A model generated the notes under the pieces. That model saw only the letters and a program-made list of their open reading frames with translations. It did not search any database and was not told the DNA's origin. Positions 9,401-20,337 of a stretch of 54,910 bases of DNA are shown here, one piece after another; the stretch's first letter is position 1, and the number at the start of each line of letters is the position of its first letter. This DNA comes from Prevotella sp. (GTDB lineage Bacteria; Bacteroidota; Bacteroidia; Bacteroidales; Bacteroidaceae). Position numbers and translations under genes: made by a program. Location: positions 1-54,910 of the forward strand of contig JAFZSR010000012.1 of assembly GCA_017619275.1 (NCBI GenBank), written 5' to 3'.

Positions 9401-11258
9401 GGTTGCGGCGCATCAGCTCGCTGTTGCTGTGGATGTCGTTCCACATCACAAACTTGCTAAACGAGAACAAGCCCATCATGCCCTCCTCAATCACATCCCA
9501 GCGGGCAAACTCCTTCACGTGCGCCCTGACGATGCTGAAGATGGCCCGCATGTCAACACCGCTCGCATCCTTGGGCAGGGGCGAGAGGCCGGTAATGTTA
9601 ATGCCAAACGTCTGGCGCAGCATCTCCACCAGCGTGGTATTAAAGGTGGTGTCTTCGTCGCGCATGCGCAGCACATAACTGCCGGCGCTCTTCCTCACCA
9701 ACCGGGCGGGGAGCATTACCAGCGGCGCATAGCGGGGCACCACGCTCTTCTCGGTCTCATACCACTTCAGCATGCCCATGGCGAGGAACAGCGTGTCGGC
9801 ACCGTTCTCCTCCATGGCCGTGCGACTCTCGCGGTAGAGCGTCTTGATGGCCGATGCCAGCTCGTCGGTGTCGAGATAGGAATAGAGTTGGTTTTGCTTC
9901 AACCCTTGTGCCACCACGCCTTCCAGCTCGTCGCGGTGCAGCCGTGAGATATAATAGTTGCCCTCGTCGGGCTGAATCTTCTGCTTCGTTGGCGACGGCA
10001 TCAGCTCGTAGCTCTCGCCCGCCTGCAGATGGTCTTCGAGCACGTCGAGATCGAAGGATACAAAGGGGATGGTCTTCTTCGTGAGACGCAGGTTGAGCAG
10101 ACTGTTGCGCATGGTAAAGTCGAGCAGCTTGCGCTCCCACACGTTCAGGCGGTCGGTGGGTGTCCCGGCCTCGGTGTCGGCCACGCTCACGTTGATGGTG
10201 CTCTGCTGCGCCACGCTCACGGTGGCAGTCTCACGCTGCGGAGTGCTCTGCGCCATCAAGGTACCGTCGGTCTGCAGGGGCAACGGACGCACATGGTCAA
10301 GGCGGCAACGGAAAACGTCGACAAAGAGCACAAAGTCGTCGGGCTTGGCCAGCAGTCGCTTTTCGGCCATGTCGACAGCCTCCTCAAAGGGCACTGGCTG
10401 CGAGGCGGTGAGGGCAGTAGACTCGATAAGCACCATCTCGTTAATGCCGTTGGCAGCCGACTTCAGCAGCAGCGAGGCATCGTCGCCCACGGTGTGCGGA
10501 TGGTATTTGTTTGTCAGCCAACAGCCCACCATGGCATGGCCGCGCAAGAGTAATACTATCGGATGCAAGCCGCAAGCCTCCATGCACGAAGCCATGAGCA
10601 GCGACAGGTCGAGGCAGGTGGCGAGCTTCTGCCCCATCACCGTGGGAACCAGGCGCACACGCTGTCCCGTTCGCTCGAAGCTGGCGGGCGGAGCGCTATA
10701 CACCAGTCCCTTTTCACGCAGGGCCGTATAAAGGCAAGCCACTTGGGCACGCACGCGGTTGGGGTCTTGGGTCTGATACTCGTCGAGCGAACCAGAGCCG
10801 GTGAGTTGTTCGAGCAACGCGGAAGCCCGCAACTGAACTGCCGACAGCTCGGGGCAGTTGGGCATCACAAAGGCCGAGAGCAACTCTGGCGACAGTTGTA
10901 CACCGGGCCACTCGTCGAAGGCCAGCAGACGCAGCTCAAAGGTCTGTTGGGCCACAGGTGACTCAGCAGCATCGCCAACCACCACAGCCACATGGAAATG
11001 GACAACCACGCTCTCAGTCAGCTGGCGCAGTGTGTCGGCATCGGGCACTATCTGCAAGCGGCTCAGCACCACCACCTGCCCACGTGGCACCAGTTCCAAG
11101 TGTTCCTCCTGCGTTTCCATCAGGTCGCCACTCAGGTTCACAGTCACCTGCTGCCAATCGGCATCGGTGGAATTCTCTATCTCCACACGGCGCAGACACT
11201 GCTGGCCGTGCAGCCACATGGCATAGTTCAGCTGCGGCAGATAGTCAAGTCGAATCAT
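6447..11258 (-). CDS. DUF4011-type superfamily I helicase fused to an MTES_1575-like nuclease
   Basis: This 1603-residue multidomain protein is probably a DNA-processing or defence enzyme. Residues 1-120 look like a beta-rich domain. Residues about 145-260 resemble a transglutaminase-like fold (CLDLSLLMASCMEACG, then RGHAMVGCWL). DUF4011 begins near 370 (WERKLLDFTMRNSLLNLR). Walker A GPPGTGKSQT is near 680, Walker B VVFDEASQMP near 1211 with GDPKQMPP after it, and the late helicase motifs NVQGDERD and RRLNVAVSRA are near 1400-1440. The last 100 residues match a restriction-endonuclease-fold domain of the MTES_1575/Vsr type (KIDVAI, then CDGQGYYDTKTERDRE). It is first of two coupled genes, with PP2C following. 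Similar helicase-endonuclease fusions have been listed as defence candidates; I recall this from memory and could not check it. The target is unknown. Confidence 0.85.
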   Translation of the reverse strand: MIRLDYLPQLNYAMWLHGQQCLRRVEIENSTDADWQQVTVNLSGDLMETQEEHLELVPRGQVVVLSRLQIVPDADTLRQLTESVVVHFHVAVVVGDAAESPVAQQTFELRLLAFDEWPGVQLSPELLSAFVMPNCPELSAVQLRASALLEQLTGSGSLDEYQTQDPNRVRAQVACLYTALREKGLVYSAPPASFERTGQRVRLVPTVMGQKLATCLDLSLLMASCMEACGLHPIVLLLRGHAMVGCWLTNKYHPHTVGDDASLLLKSAANGINEMVLIESTALTASQPVPFEEAVDMAEKRLLAKPDDFVLFVDVFRCRLDHVRPLPLQTDGTLMAQSTPQRETATVSVAQQSTINVSVADTEAGTPTDRLNVWERKLLDFTMRNSLLNLRLTKKTIPFVSFDLDVLEDHLQAGESYELMPSPTKQKIQPDEGNYYISRLHRDELEGVVAQGLKQNQLYSYLDTDELASAIKTLYRESRTAMEENGADTLFLAMGMLKWYETEKSVVPRYAPLVMLPARLVRKSAGSYVLRMRDEDTTFNTTLVEMLRQTFGINITGLSPLPKDASGVDMRAIFSIVRAHVKEFARWDVIEEGMMGLFSFSKFVMWNDIHSNSELMRRNHIVNGLLQQRFAKETAVDGEVDVRQADSTLPPTAFALPVDIDSSQLEAVIESGQQRSFILYGPPGTGKSQTITNIISNALYHGKRVLFVAEKMAALQVVQSRMEKIGLAPFCLEMHSNKMTKSHLLQQLQAVLELGAAHSSIQYTKVADELMARRKELIAYTEELHRKREHGLSLYDCIARYESMPEVEPLNPSNEFLQVLTSERLDMAAKCLRELDAVMQISGHPSSHPLQGLEITDASERARQQLADELPRLSQQIKETLQATRDNALSFNGLNTWLEYIAKQEELLQIYTDDVLELKPRQLQAEWNAIEAKWFLPRFFAKRSFAKRMRAYKADFDPDEVETLCQQLEECQQLAHTCGCDRQQVVSAASSKACRELNTTLARLTPQLCRFDLGADAPQLAMLDSRISQWMPHMERSRDWAQWCMRLPALREQQLQFVLKEMERQPASGSSMADRVLRGAYKRMALDMIDADKNLSMFNGVLFDDAIKRYRDLSSEFQQLTKKMLYCQMTKQLPHLAATANAAKPDKGDKLAQELAQLKRWIATGGRGVTIRRIMDQLPTLLPQLCPCMLMSPISVAQYIDLKQPPFDLVVFDEASQMPTSEAVGAIARGRNLIVVGDPKQMPPTSFFTTNAIDESEADIDDMESILDDCITLSLPEHYLSWHYRSRHESLIAFSNSQYYDGRLFTFPSVDDRQSRVRFVPVDGVYDHGRTRSNRAEAVAIVEETLRRLPQDDSIGIVAFSKVQQNLIEDLLTEELAKHPDLEKMAYEAQEPVFVKNLENVQGDERDIILFSVGYGPDKSGKVSMNFGPLNNRGGERRLNVAVSRARKEMVVFSTLQPEQIDLNRSNARGVEGLKRFLEFAKSGRMAVAAGQMKASPHADSIVEALAQELRQRGYRVDTKVGRSQFKIDVAIIDKQHPERYALGILCDGQGYYDTKTERDREVVRPGVLGGLEWKLLRVWSIDWFTNRAKVMERIEQALNSNE

Positions 11259-11291
11259 CTCAAAATATTATGTACGCGTTAGTATAGCGTG

Positions 11292-11299
11292 CAAAATTA
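11292..11299 (-). promoter_or_regulatory. -7 box for the helicase-PP2C unit
   Basis: The minus strand reads TAATTTTG, a TAnnTTTG match, 33 bases upstream of the helicase ATG. It is back to back with the GH97 promoter, so the helicase-PP2C pair has its own promoter. Confidence 0.55.
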
Positions 11300-11362
11300 C
11301 AAAAAAATACTGGAACGGCACCTTTTTCTTCTCTTTTTTTCTGCATTTCAACAATTATGTTG

Positions 11363-11370
11363 TAACTTTG
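11363..11370 (+). promoter_or_regulatory. -7 box for the GH97 gene
   Basis: TAACTTTG matches the -7 consensus, 36 bases before the GH97 start codon. Confidence 0.6.
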
Positions 11371-11382
11371 CGCCATAAATAA

Positions 11383-13644
<2,262 letters not shown>

Positions 13645-13708
13645 CAGGAAACACAGGAAAAGTCAAGCCGCTTTCTACAAACATCAGCCAGTCTTTTTAT
13701 TTGAATTA

Positions 13709-13893
13709 ACCGCGACGCGGTTTTTATAGATTACGACGTAGTTTATAAAAACCGCGACGTGGTTTATATAAATCGTGACGCAGTTTATATAGATTACGAC
13801 GCAGTTTATAAAAAACACGACGTGGTATGAAGAATGTCTGCGTGTCAGCAGCATAAGTTTTGGCGCAGCGTGCATTTCCCTGACACCAATATT
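13709..13893 (-). repeat. 21-bp palindromic-box array with leader, copy 1
   Basis: Six units with a 21-base period lie at 13709-13826. Each centres on a 13-base near-palindrome; the first, ACCGCG-A-CGCGGT, is a perfect one. Units are separated by TTTATA-type spacers. Next to the array (13827-13893) is a leader that contains GCAGACATTC on the minus strand and ends with AATATTGGTGTC. The same leader accompanies the arrays at 25.6 and 33.1 kb, so the leader-to-array order is on the minus strand here. Confidence 0.85.
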
Positions 13894-13955
13894 AAAAAAA
13901 TAGGCGAAAAATGCAATTATTGCGGCTACCTTGCTCGAATGTGGAGAAAATTATG

Positions 13956-13963
13956 TAATTTTG
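13956..13963 (+). promoter_or_regulatory. -7 box for lon
   Basis: TAATTTTG is preceded by TTG at 13931-13933 with a 22-base gap, close to the Bacteroidetes promoter layout. It sits about 60 bases before the lon ATG. No heat-shock-type element was recognised. Confidence 0.55.
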
Positions 13964-14023
13964 CAAACTTGAATCAATACGAACGACATTTTAGGATAAA
14001 ACAGGAAAAAGAAGCAGCACACA

Positions 14024-16513
14024 ATGAGCGATAGTCAAAACAACAAGGCATTCTCCATGATTGCCGATATAGACGGAGATTTTTCCACTTTAATTGATGT
14101 AGAAACCCCTAACGAGGTGCCCATCCTGCCAGTCAGAAACCTGGTGGTGTTCCCTGGCGTGGTGTCGCCCATCCTCATTGGTCGCGAGTCGAGCATGAGA
14201 TTGGTGCGCAAAGCCGAGAAGACGGGAACACTGATTGGTATCGTATGCCAAAACGACCCCGACGTGGATGCGCCAGGGTTTGAAGACCTTTTTGAATACG
14301 GCGTCTATGCCAAGGTGGTGAAGCAGCTTACACTGCCCAACGGAAGCATCACGGCCATCGTGCAAGGACTGGGACGCTTGCGACTGACCAGCATCACCTC
14401 GGAATTCCCATACCTCACAGGAACCGTCACAGCCGACACTGAAATCATGCCCGAGAAGCGCGACAAAGAGTGGAAGACGGCCATGGACGACCTGCGCCAC
14501 AGAGTGGAAGAATACGTGAGCATCAGCGACGACCTTCCCGACGAGGCCGCCTTTGCGCTGCGCAACATCTCGAACAACATGATGGCGCTGAACTTCGTAT
14601 GCTCCAACCTGCCTTTCACCACCAAGGAGAAGAAACGGCTCATCAGCGTCGACAGCATGAAGGAGCGCCTCTTCGAGGTGATGAAAGCGCTGAACCGCGA
14701 AATCAACCTGCAACACCTGAAGGCCGAGATACGCAACAAGACACGCGAAGACCTGGACGAGCAGCAGAAGAACTACTTCTTGCAGCAGCAAATCAAGAAC
14801 CTGCAGGCCGAGATGGGAAGCGGAACCAGCCCCGAGAAGGCTGCCCTGCTGGAGAAGGCCAAAGGAAAGAAATGGACCGAGGAGGTGGAGAAAACCTTCT
14901 ACAAGGAGGTGGAGAAGCTGGACAGCCTGCAGCAGCAGTCGCCCGATTTTAACGTGCAGCTGAGCTACCTACAGGCCTTCGTCAGCCTGCCCTGGGGCGA
15001 ATACACCAAGGACAACCTCGACCTGCCTCGTGCACAGCGCATCCTCGACCGCGACCACTACGGCATGGAGAAGGTGAAGGAGCGCATATTGGAGTATATG
15101 GCCGTGCTGGCACTGAGAGGCGACCTGAAGAGTCCCATCCTCTGCCTCTACGGGCCTCCGGGCGTGGGAAAGACCTCGTTGGGCAAGAGCATCGCGGCCG
15201 CCATGAAGCGCAAGTACGTGCGCATCTCGCTGGGCGGACTGCACGACGAGGCCGAGATTCGCGGACACCGCCGCACCTACGTTGGAGCTATGCCTGGACG
15301 CATCATCAAGAGCATACAGAAGGCTGGGTCGAGCAACCCCGTGTTCATCCTCGACGAGATTGACAAGGTGACACAGGCCACCATCAACGGCGACCCCGCA
15401 TCGGCATTGCTCGAAGTGCTCGACCCCGAACAGAACACCGCCTTCCACGACAACTACCTCGACGTGGACTACGACCTGTCGAAGGTGCTCTTCATCGCCA
15501 CGGCCAACAACCTGGGCACCATCCCCAAGCCCCTGCTCGACCGCATGGAGGTCATCGAGCTGAGCGGCTACACCACCGAGGAGAAGATTGAGATTGCCAA
15601 GCGCCACCTCATTCCCCGCGAACTGGAGAACACCGGTCTGAAGACGCTGAAAGAGAAGCCTCGCTTCAACAAGGCGGCGATAGAGAAAATCATCGAACAA
15701 TACACGCGCGAGAGCGGTGTGCGCCAGTTGGAGAAGCAAATCAACAAGGCCATGCGCAAGCTGGCCTATAGGATGGCGATGGCACCCAAAGATTCTGAGG
15801 AGGCTGCTATTGCCCCCGCTCAGAGCAAAGCAAAAGAAACCCATTCGGGAACCGTGGGAGGGGCCTCCATTGAAGACCTGCTCGGCAAACCACCCTTCTA
15901 CCGCGACATCTACCAGGGCAACGACTACGCCGGAGTGGTCACCGGACTGGCCTGGACCAGTGTGGGCGGTGAGATTCTCTTCATCGAGACGTCACTGTCG
16001 AAGGGAAAAGGCTCGAAGCTTACCCTCACCGGCAACCTGGGCGACGTAATGAAGGAGAGCGCCGTGCTGGCATTGGAGTATGTGAAGGCCCACGCCTCCA
16101 CGCTCAACATCGACTACCGCATCTTCGAAAACTGGAACATACACATCCACGTACCCGAAGGGGCCACACCCAAGGATGGCCCCTCGGCGGGCATCACCAT
16201 CGCCACCAGCATCGCCTCGGCACTCACGCAGCACAAGGTGCGAAAGAACGTGGCCATGACGGGTGAGATCACCCTGCGCGGTAAGGTGCTTCCCGTGGGC
16301 GGCATCAAGGAGAAAATCCTGGCTGCCAAGCGTGCCGGCATCACCGACATCGTGCTTTGCCGCGAGAACGAGAAGGACATCAACGAGATACCCGCCGTCT
16401 ACTTACAGGGCGTCAGCTTCCACTATGTGGAGGATGTGCAAGAGGTGTGGGCCTTCGCCCTCACCAACGAGATGGTGAAGAACCCAGTGGACTTCACGAT
16501 AGAGGAAGCATAG
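14024..16513 (+). CDS. lon: ATP-dependent Lon protease
   Basis: Lon degrades damaged and regulatory proteins in the cytoplasm. The 829-residue protein has the N-terminal substrate-binding LON domain (about 30-230, with [16 protein letters not shown]), a coiled-coil linker, the AAA+ domain with Walker [10 protein letters not shown] near 376 and Walker B FILDEIDK near 443, and the C-terminal protease. The catalytic dyad is S721 in KDGPSAG and K764 in GGIKEK, the same 43-residue spacing as in E. coli Lon. A short low-complexity stretch ([16 protein letters not shown]) separates the AAA+ lid from the protease. tgt follows, and the whole intervening gap is taken up by a palindromic repeat element. 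Confidence 0.98.
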   Translation: MSDSQNNKAFSMIADIDGDFSTLIDVETPNEVPILPVRNLVVFPGVVSPILIGRESSMRLVRKAEKTGTLIGIVCQNDPDVDAPGFEDLFEYGVYAKVVKQLTLPNGSITAIVQGLGRLRLTSITSEFPYLTGTVTADTEIMPEKRDKEWKTAMDDLRHRVEEYVSISDDLPDEAAFALRNISNNMMALNFVCSNLPFTTKEKKRLISVDSMKERLFEVMKALNREINLQHLKAEIRNKTREDLDEQQKNYFLQQQIKNLQAEMGSGTSPEKAALLEKAKGKKWTEEVEKTFYKEVEKLDSLQQQSPDFNVQLSYLQAFVSLPWGEYTKDNLDLPRAQRILDRDHYGMEKVKERILEYMAVLALRGDLKSPILCLYGPPGVGKTSLGKSIAAAMKRKYVRISLGGLHDEAEIRGHRRTYVGAMPGRIIKSIQKAGSSNPVFILDEIDKVTQATINGDPASALLEVLDPEQNTAFHDNYLDVDYDLSKVLFIATANNLGTIPKPLLDRMEVIELSGYTTEEKIEIAKRHLIPRELENTGLKTLKEKPRFNKAAIEKIIEQYTRESGVRQLEKQINKAMRKLAYRMAMAPKDSEEAAIAPAQSKAKETHSGTVGGASIEDLLGKPPFYRDIYQGNDYAGVVTGLAWTSVGGEILFIETSLSKGKGSKLTLTGNLGDVMKESAVLALEYVKAHASTLNIDYRIFENWNIHIHVPEGATPKDGPSAGITIATSIASALTQHKVRKNVAMTGEITLRGKVLPVGGIKEKILAAKRAGITDIVLCRENEKDINEIPAVYLQGVSFHYVEDVQEVWAFALTNEMVKNPVDFTIEEA

Positions 16514-16517
16514 GACT

Positions 16518-16645
16518 AACCCACCCCCAACCCCTCCCGTGCGGGAGGGGAGCTATATAGACAAACAAATGGAACAAGAAATAGAGCAGACTGCAGCAAA
16601 TGTAACTAAACTCCCCTCCCGCACGGAAGGGGTTGGGGGTGGGTT
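16518..16645. repeat. CCCACCCCC hairpin element covering the lon-tgt junction and tgt start
   Basis: The left arm begins AACCCACCCCCAACCCC and includes the hairpin CCCCTCCC-GTGC-GGGAGGGG. The right arm is its reverse complement with one or two changes and ends GGGGGTGGGTT. Together they form a 128-base element starting four bases after the lon stop. The tgt ATG at 16569 lies inside it, so the element encodes the first residues of Tgt. The inner sequence (GAGCAGACTGCAGCAAATG) is closely similar to that of the copy inside the AEC transporter gene. Confidence 0.85.
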
Positions 16646-17786
16646 TTATACTTTGCAGCACACCGACCCTTACTCTTCTGCACGTGCCGGCCTTATCACC
16701 ACCGACCATGGAGAGATTGAGACACCCATCTTCATGCCCGTGGGCACCTGCGGCAGCGTCAAAGGGGTTCACTTCAGCGAGCTGGAAGAGCAGGTGAAGG
16801 CACAAATCATCCTGGGCAACACCTACCATCTTTATTTGCGCCCAGGACTCGACACGCTGCGCAAAGCTGGCGGACTGCACCACTTCAACACTTGGCAGCA
16901 CCCTATCCTCACCGACTCGGGCGGCTTCCAAGTTTTCTCGCTCACCAGCATCCGCAAGCTACGCGAAGAGGGCTGCGAATTCCGTTCACACATTGATGGA
17001 TCGAAACACATCTTTACGCCTGAGAATGTGATGGATACGCAGCGCATCATCGGTGCAGACATCATGATGGCGCTCGACGAATGTCCGCCCGGCGAGAGCG
17101 ACTATCAATACGCCAAAAAATCGCTCGGATTGACGCAACGATGGCTGGAACGCTGCATCAAGCGGTTCAACGAAACCGAGCCACTCTACGGCCACCGACA
17201 GGCGCTCTTCCCCATCGTGCAGGGGTGCAAATACAAAGACCTGCGCCAGGATGCAGCCAAGCACATTTGCGACCTGCTGCCCACCATTGGCGACGGGCAG
17301 GGCGGCATGAGCATCGGCGGACTGGCAGTGGGCGAACCCACCGAGGTGATGTACGAGATGATTGAGGTGGTGAACGAAATACTGCCCAAGGACCGTCCAC
17401 GCTACCTCATGGGCGTAGGCACACCGCAGAACATCTTGGAGGCCATCGAGCGCGGCGTCGACATGTTCGACTGCGTGATGCCTACCCGCAACGGGCGCAA
17501 CGCCATGCTCTTCACCTATCAAGGAACGATGAACATGCGCAACAAGAAGTGGGAGCACGACTTCAGCCCCATCGACGCCGACGGCTGCTACATCGACCGC
17601 CTCCACACCAAGGCCTACCTGCACCATCTCTTCAAGGCGCAAGAGCTGTTGGCACTGCAGATTGCCAGCATCCACAACCTGGCTTTCTACCTGCGCCTCG
17701 TCGGCGACGCACGCCAGCACATCATCAACGGCGACTTCACACAGTGGAAGCGCTCAGTCATCAACGACTTAGGGCGAAGAATATAA
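16569..17786 (+). CDS. tgt: tRNA-guanine transglycosylase
   Basis: Tgt exchanges guanine-34 for preQ1 in tRNAs on the way to queuosine. From ATG 16569 the protein has 405 residues. Conserved parts are ARAGLITTDHGEIETPIFMP, the general-base region TDSGGFQVFS, GGLAVGEP and the nucleophile D301 in MFDCVMPTRNGR. The canonical zinc motif CxCxxC is absent; the region reads DADGCYIDRLHTKAYL with a single Cys, although the later His in SIHNLAF remains. I believe other Bacteroidetes Tgts share this, but could not check. Residues 1-25 or so (MEQEIEQTAANVTKLPSRTE...) come from the palindromic element; without them the length is close to the usual 376-380. A GTG at 16539 would extend it further into the element. 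The LptF/LptG-type gene follows after three bases. Confidence 0.95.
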   Translation: MEQEIEQTAANVTKLPSRTEGVGGGFYTLQHTDPYSSARAGLITTDHGEIETPIFMPVGTCGSVKGVHFSELEEQVKAQIILGNTYHLYLRPGLDTLRKAGGLHHFNTWQHPILTDSGGFQVFSLTSIRKLREEGCEFRSHIDGSKHIFTPENVMDTQRIIGADIMMALDECPPGESDYQYAKKSLGLTQRWLERCIKRFNETEPLYGHRQALFPIVQGCKYKDLRQDAAKHICDLLPTIGDGQGGMSIGGLAVGEPTEVMYEMIEVVNEILPKDRPRYLMGVGTPQNILEAIERGVDMFDCVMPTRNGRNAMLFTYQGTMNMRNKKWEHDFSPIDADGCYIDRLHTKAYLHHLFKAQELLALQIASIHNLAFYLRLVGDARQHIINGDFTQWKRSVINDLGRRI

Positions 17787-17789
17787 GAA

Positions 17790-18875
17790 ATGAAACGGCT
17801 CGACCTCTACATCATCCGCAAGTTCATTGGCACGTATGTTTTTGCCATTCTGCTGATTATCTCTATCAGCATCGTTTTCGATTTCAACGAGAACATGGCG
17901 AAATTTGCCACCAACCATGCACCGTGGCGAGCCATCATTTTCGACTACTACGCCAACTTCATCCCCTACTTCGCCAACCTCTTCTCGCCGCTCTTCGTCT
18001 TCATCGCCGTCATCTTCTTCACCTCGAAGCTGGCGGGCAACAGCGAGATTATCGCCATGCTTGCTTCTGGCACCAGCTTCCGACGCCTCATGAGGCCCTA
18101 CATGTTCTCGGCAGCGCTCATTGCCGGCATCAACTACTACCTGGGAGCTTATGTCATTCCCAGCGGCAACATCGTGCGACAAAACTTCGAGACCATCTAC
18201 AAAAACAAGAAGAAGCAAACCTCGGCCAACAACGTCACCCTGCAAGTGGGACCAGGCATCATTGCCAACATGCAGCAGTACGACAACATGAGCAAAAGGG
18301 GCTATGGTTTCAACCTCTACAAGTTCGAGAACAAAAAGATGGTAAGTCACATGACTGCCAATGTGATACAATACGACACCATCAGCGACGAGCGCTTCCA
18401 TTGGAAGGCCACCAACTACAAGATTCGCACGCTGACAGGACTGCGTGAGAAGATAGAAAGTGGCATGCAAATCGACACGATGGTGATGATGGAACCCATG
18501 GACTTGGTGTACAACAAGGGACAACAGGAGCAGTTCACCTCGCCCGAGCTGCTGCGCTACATCTCGAAGCAACAGGAGCGCGGCTCCACCAACGTGGTGC
18601 AGTACGAGGTGGAATACCACAAGCGCATCGCCACCAGCTTCGCCTCGTTCATCCTCACCATCATCGGCGCCTCGCTCTCGGCCCGCAAGCGCAAGGGGGG
18701 CATGGGCCTCGCCCTGGGCATCGGACTGGCCCTCTCCTTCGCCTACATCCTGTTGCAAACCGTCTCGGCCACCTTTGCCATCCAAGCTGGCATGCAGCCC
18801 ATGCTGGCAGCATGGCTGCCCAACATCCTCTACGTCTTCATCGCCTACTTCTGCTACCGGCAGGCGCCCAACTAA
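17790..18875 (+). CDS. LptF/LptG family lipopolysaccharide export permease
   Basis: This is a 361-residue inner-membrane protein of the YjgP/YjgQ family, which forms the LptB2FG transporter that extracts LPS toward the outer membrane. It opens MKRLDLYIIRKFIGTYVFAIL, the usual first membrane helix. Two more helices follow near 50-75 and 100-125, then a long periplasmic beta domain (about 140-280) and three C-terminal helices ending near 355. LptF and LptG are hard to tell apart from one copy, so no symbol is given. It follows tgt closely, and the lon-tgt-permease order is common in Bacteroidales as I recall. Confidence 0.9.
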   Translation: MKRLDLYIIRKFIGTYVFAILLIISISIVFDFNENMAKFATNHAPWRAIIFDYYANFIPYFANLFSPLFVFIAVIFFTSKLAGNSEIIAMLASGTSFRRLMRPYMFSAALIAGINYYLGAYVIPSGNIVRQNFETIYKNKKKQTSANNVTLQVGPGIIANMQQYDNMSKRGYGFNLYKFENKKMVSHMTANVIQYDTISDERFHWKATNYKIRTLTGLREKIESGMQIDTMVMMEPMDLVYNKGQQEQFTSPELLRYISKQQERGSTNVVQYEVEYHKRIATSFASFILTIIGASLSARKRKGGMGLALGIGLALSFAYILLQTVSATFAIQAGMQPMLAAWLPNILYVFIAYFCYRQAPN

Positions 18876-18962
18876 CCTTGTGAAGGATTTAGCAGGAAAA
18901 GTTTTTTCTTTCAAAAAGCGAAACAAATTAGGCGAAAACTTGGTAGAGCGGGAAAAATAACG

Positions 18963-18970
18963 TATCTTTG
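18963..18970 (+). promoter_or_regulatory. -7 box for der
   Basis: TATCTTTG fits TAnnTTTG. Transcription would begin around 18976-18978, right at the in-frame ATG at 18979. That favours the later ATG at 19024 as the true der start. Confidence 0.55.
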
Positions 18971-19023
18971 CATGCGCAATGCACAATGCAGAGCAAGTAC
19001 AAACACAGAAGAAACAAGATAGC

Positions 19024-20337
19024 ATGCCAAACTTAGTAGCCATTGTAGGGCGCCCCAACGTGGGCAAGTCCACTTTATTTAACCGTCTGACCCAGAGCCG
19101 CCAGGCCATCGTGAGCGACGAAGCCGGCACCACACGCGACCGCCAGTATGGCAAGTGCGAATGGTGCGGACGTGAGTTCAGCGTCGTCGACACCGGCGGA
19201 TGGGTAGTGAACAGCGACGACATCTTCGAGGAAGAGATACGTAAGCAGGTGGTCATCGCCACCGAGGAGGCCGACCTGGTGCTCTTCCTGGTGGACATCA
19301 AGAACGGTGTCACCGACCTCGACGAGGACGTGGCGCAGATTCTGCGCCGCTCAAAGCAACCCACGCTGTTGGTGGCCAACAAGGCCGACGACGGCAAGGA
19401 CCTCTACGGCCAGTACGACTTCTACAAGCTGGGGCTGGGCGACCCCTGGTGCGTGAGCGCCGCCACGGGCAGCGGCACAGGTGATCTGCTCGACAAGGTG
19501 ATGGAGCTGTTGCCTGAGAAGAAGGACGAGGGGCTGGAGGAGGGCATCCCCCGCTTTGCCGTGGTGGGAAGACCCAACGCCGGTAAGTCGAGCCTCATCA
19601 ACGCCTTCATCGGCGAGGACCGTCACATCGTCACCGACATCGCCGGTACCACACGCGACAGCATCTACACCCGCTACGACAAGTTTGGCTTCGACTTCTA
19701 CCTCGTTGACACGGCTGGCATCCGCCGCAAGAACAAGGTGACGGAGGACTTGGAGTTCTACAGTGTGATGCGCGCCATCCGCGCCATCGAGAACAGCGAC
19801 GTGTGTATCCTGATGATTGACGCCACTCGCGGCATCGAAGGTCAGGACATGAACATCTTCCAAATCATCCAGAAGAACAACAAGAGCCTCGTGGTGGTGG
19901 TGAACAAATGGGACCTGGTGGAGGAGAAGTCGCAGGTGGTGATCGACACGTTCGAGCAGGCCATCCGCGACCGCATGGCTCCGTTCCGCGACTTCCCCAT
20001 CATCTTCGCCTCGGCGCTCACCAAGCAGCGCATCTTCAAAGTGCTTGAGACGGCCAAGCAGGTTTACCAGAACCGCAAGCTGCGCATTGGCACCACGAAG
20101 CTGAACGAGGTGATGCTGCCACTCATCGAGGCCACGCCGCCGCCCAGCATCAAGGGCAAGTACATCAAGATAAAATACGTAAGCCAGGTGCCCGACACGC
20201 AGATTCCCACCTTCATCTTCTACGCCAACTTGCCGCAATATGTGAAGGAGCCTTACAAGCGCTTCCTGGAGAACAAGATTCGCGAGAACTGGACGCTCAC
20301 AGGGTCGCCCATCAACGTGTTTATCAGGCAGAAATGA
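19024..20337 (+). CDS. der: Ribosome-assembly GTPase Der (EngA)
   Basis: Der is a double GTPase needed for maturation of the 50S subunit. From ATG 19024 it has 437 residues and begins [17 protein letters not shown]. The first G domain has its P-loop at 9-16 (GRPNVGKS), DTGG at about 58 and NKAD near 119. The second has GRPNAGKS near 181, DTAG near 228 and NKWD near 295. A C-terminal KH-like domain follows (about 350-437, with [17 protein letters not shown]). An upstream ATG (18979) would add 15 residues but falls at the predicted transcription start. The stop codon overlaps the ATG of the next small lipoprotein gene. Confidence 0.97.
   Translation: MPNLVAIVGRPNVGKSTLFNRLTQSRQAIVSDEAGTTRDRQYGKCEWCGREFSVVDTGGWVVNSDDIFEEEIRKQVVIATEEADLVLFLVDIKNGVTDLDEDVAQILRRSKQPTLLVANKADDGKDLYGQYDFYKLGLGDPWCVSAATGSGTGDLLDKVMELLPEKKDEGLEEGIPRFAVVGRPNAGKSSLINAFIGEDRHIVTDIAGTTRDSIYTRYDKFGFDFYLVDTAGIRRKNKVTEDLEFYSVMRAIRAIENSDVCILMIDATRGIEGQDMNIFQIIQKNNKSLVVVVNKWDLVEEKSQVVIDTFEQAIRDRMAPFRDFPIIFASALTKQRIFKVLETAKQVYQNRKLRIGTTKLNEVMLPLIEATPPPSIKGKYIKIKYVSQVPDTQIPTFIFYANLPQYVKEPYKRFLENKIRENWTLTGSPINVFIRQK

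Larger units (their letters stand above)
13645..14023. other. Intergenic region between GH97 and lon
   Basis: This 379-base gap holds a 21-bp-period palindromic repeat array with its leader (13709-13893) and the lon promoter (13956-13963). The open frames through the array only reflect the 7-codon periodicity of the repeat. No gene is supported. Confidence 0.75.

Noticed and set aside
13709-13826. CRISPR-like array
   Set aside because: The units follow each other at 21 bases with AT spacers of fixed type, there are no unique spacers of 30 or so bases, and no cas gene is present.
13684-13875. Small frames across the 21-bp arrays encoding repeating seven-residue motifs
   Set aside because: A 21-base period is seven codons, so any stop-free unit gives a repeating peptide. 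Flanks show no start context or conserved protein.
16518-16555. The CCCCTCCC-GTGC-GGGAGGGG hairpins as simple rho-independent terminators
   Set aside because: No T-run follows, they come as inverted pairs, and one pair lies inside a coding sequence that must be transcribed through.
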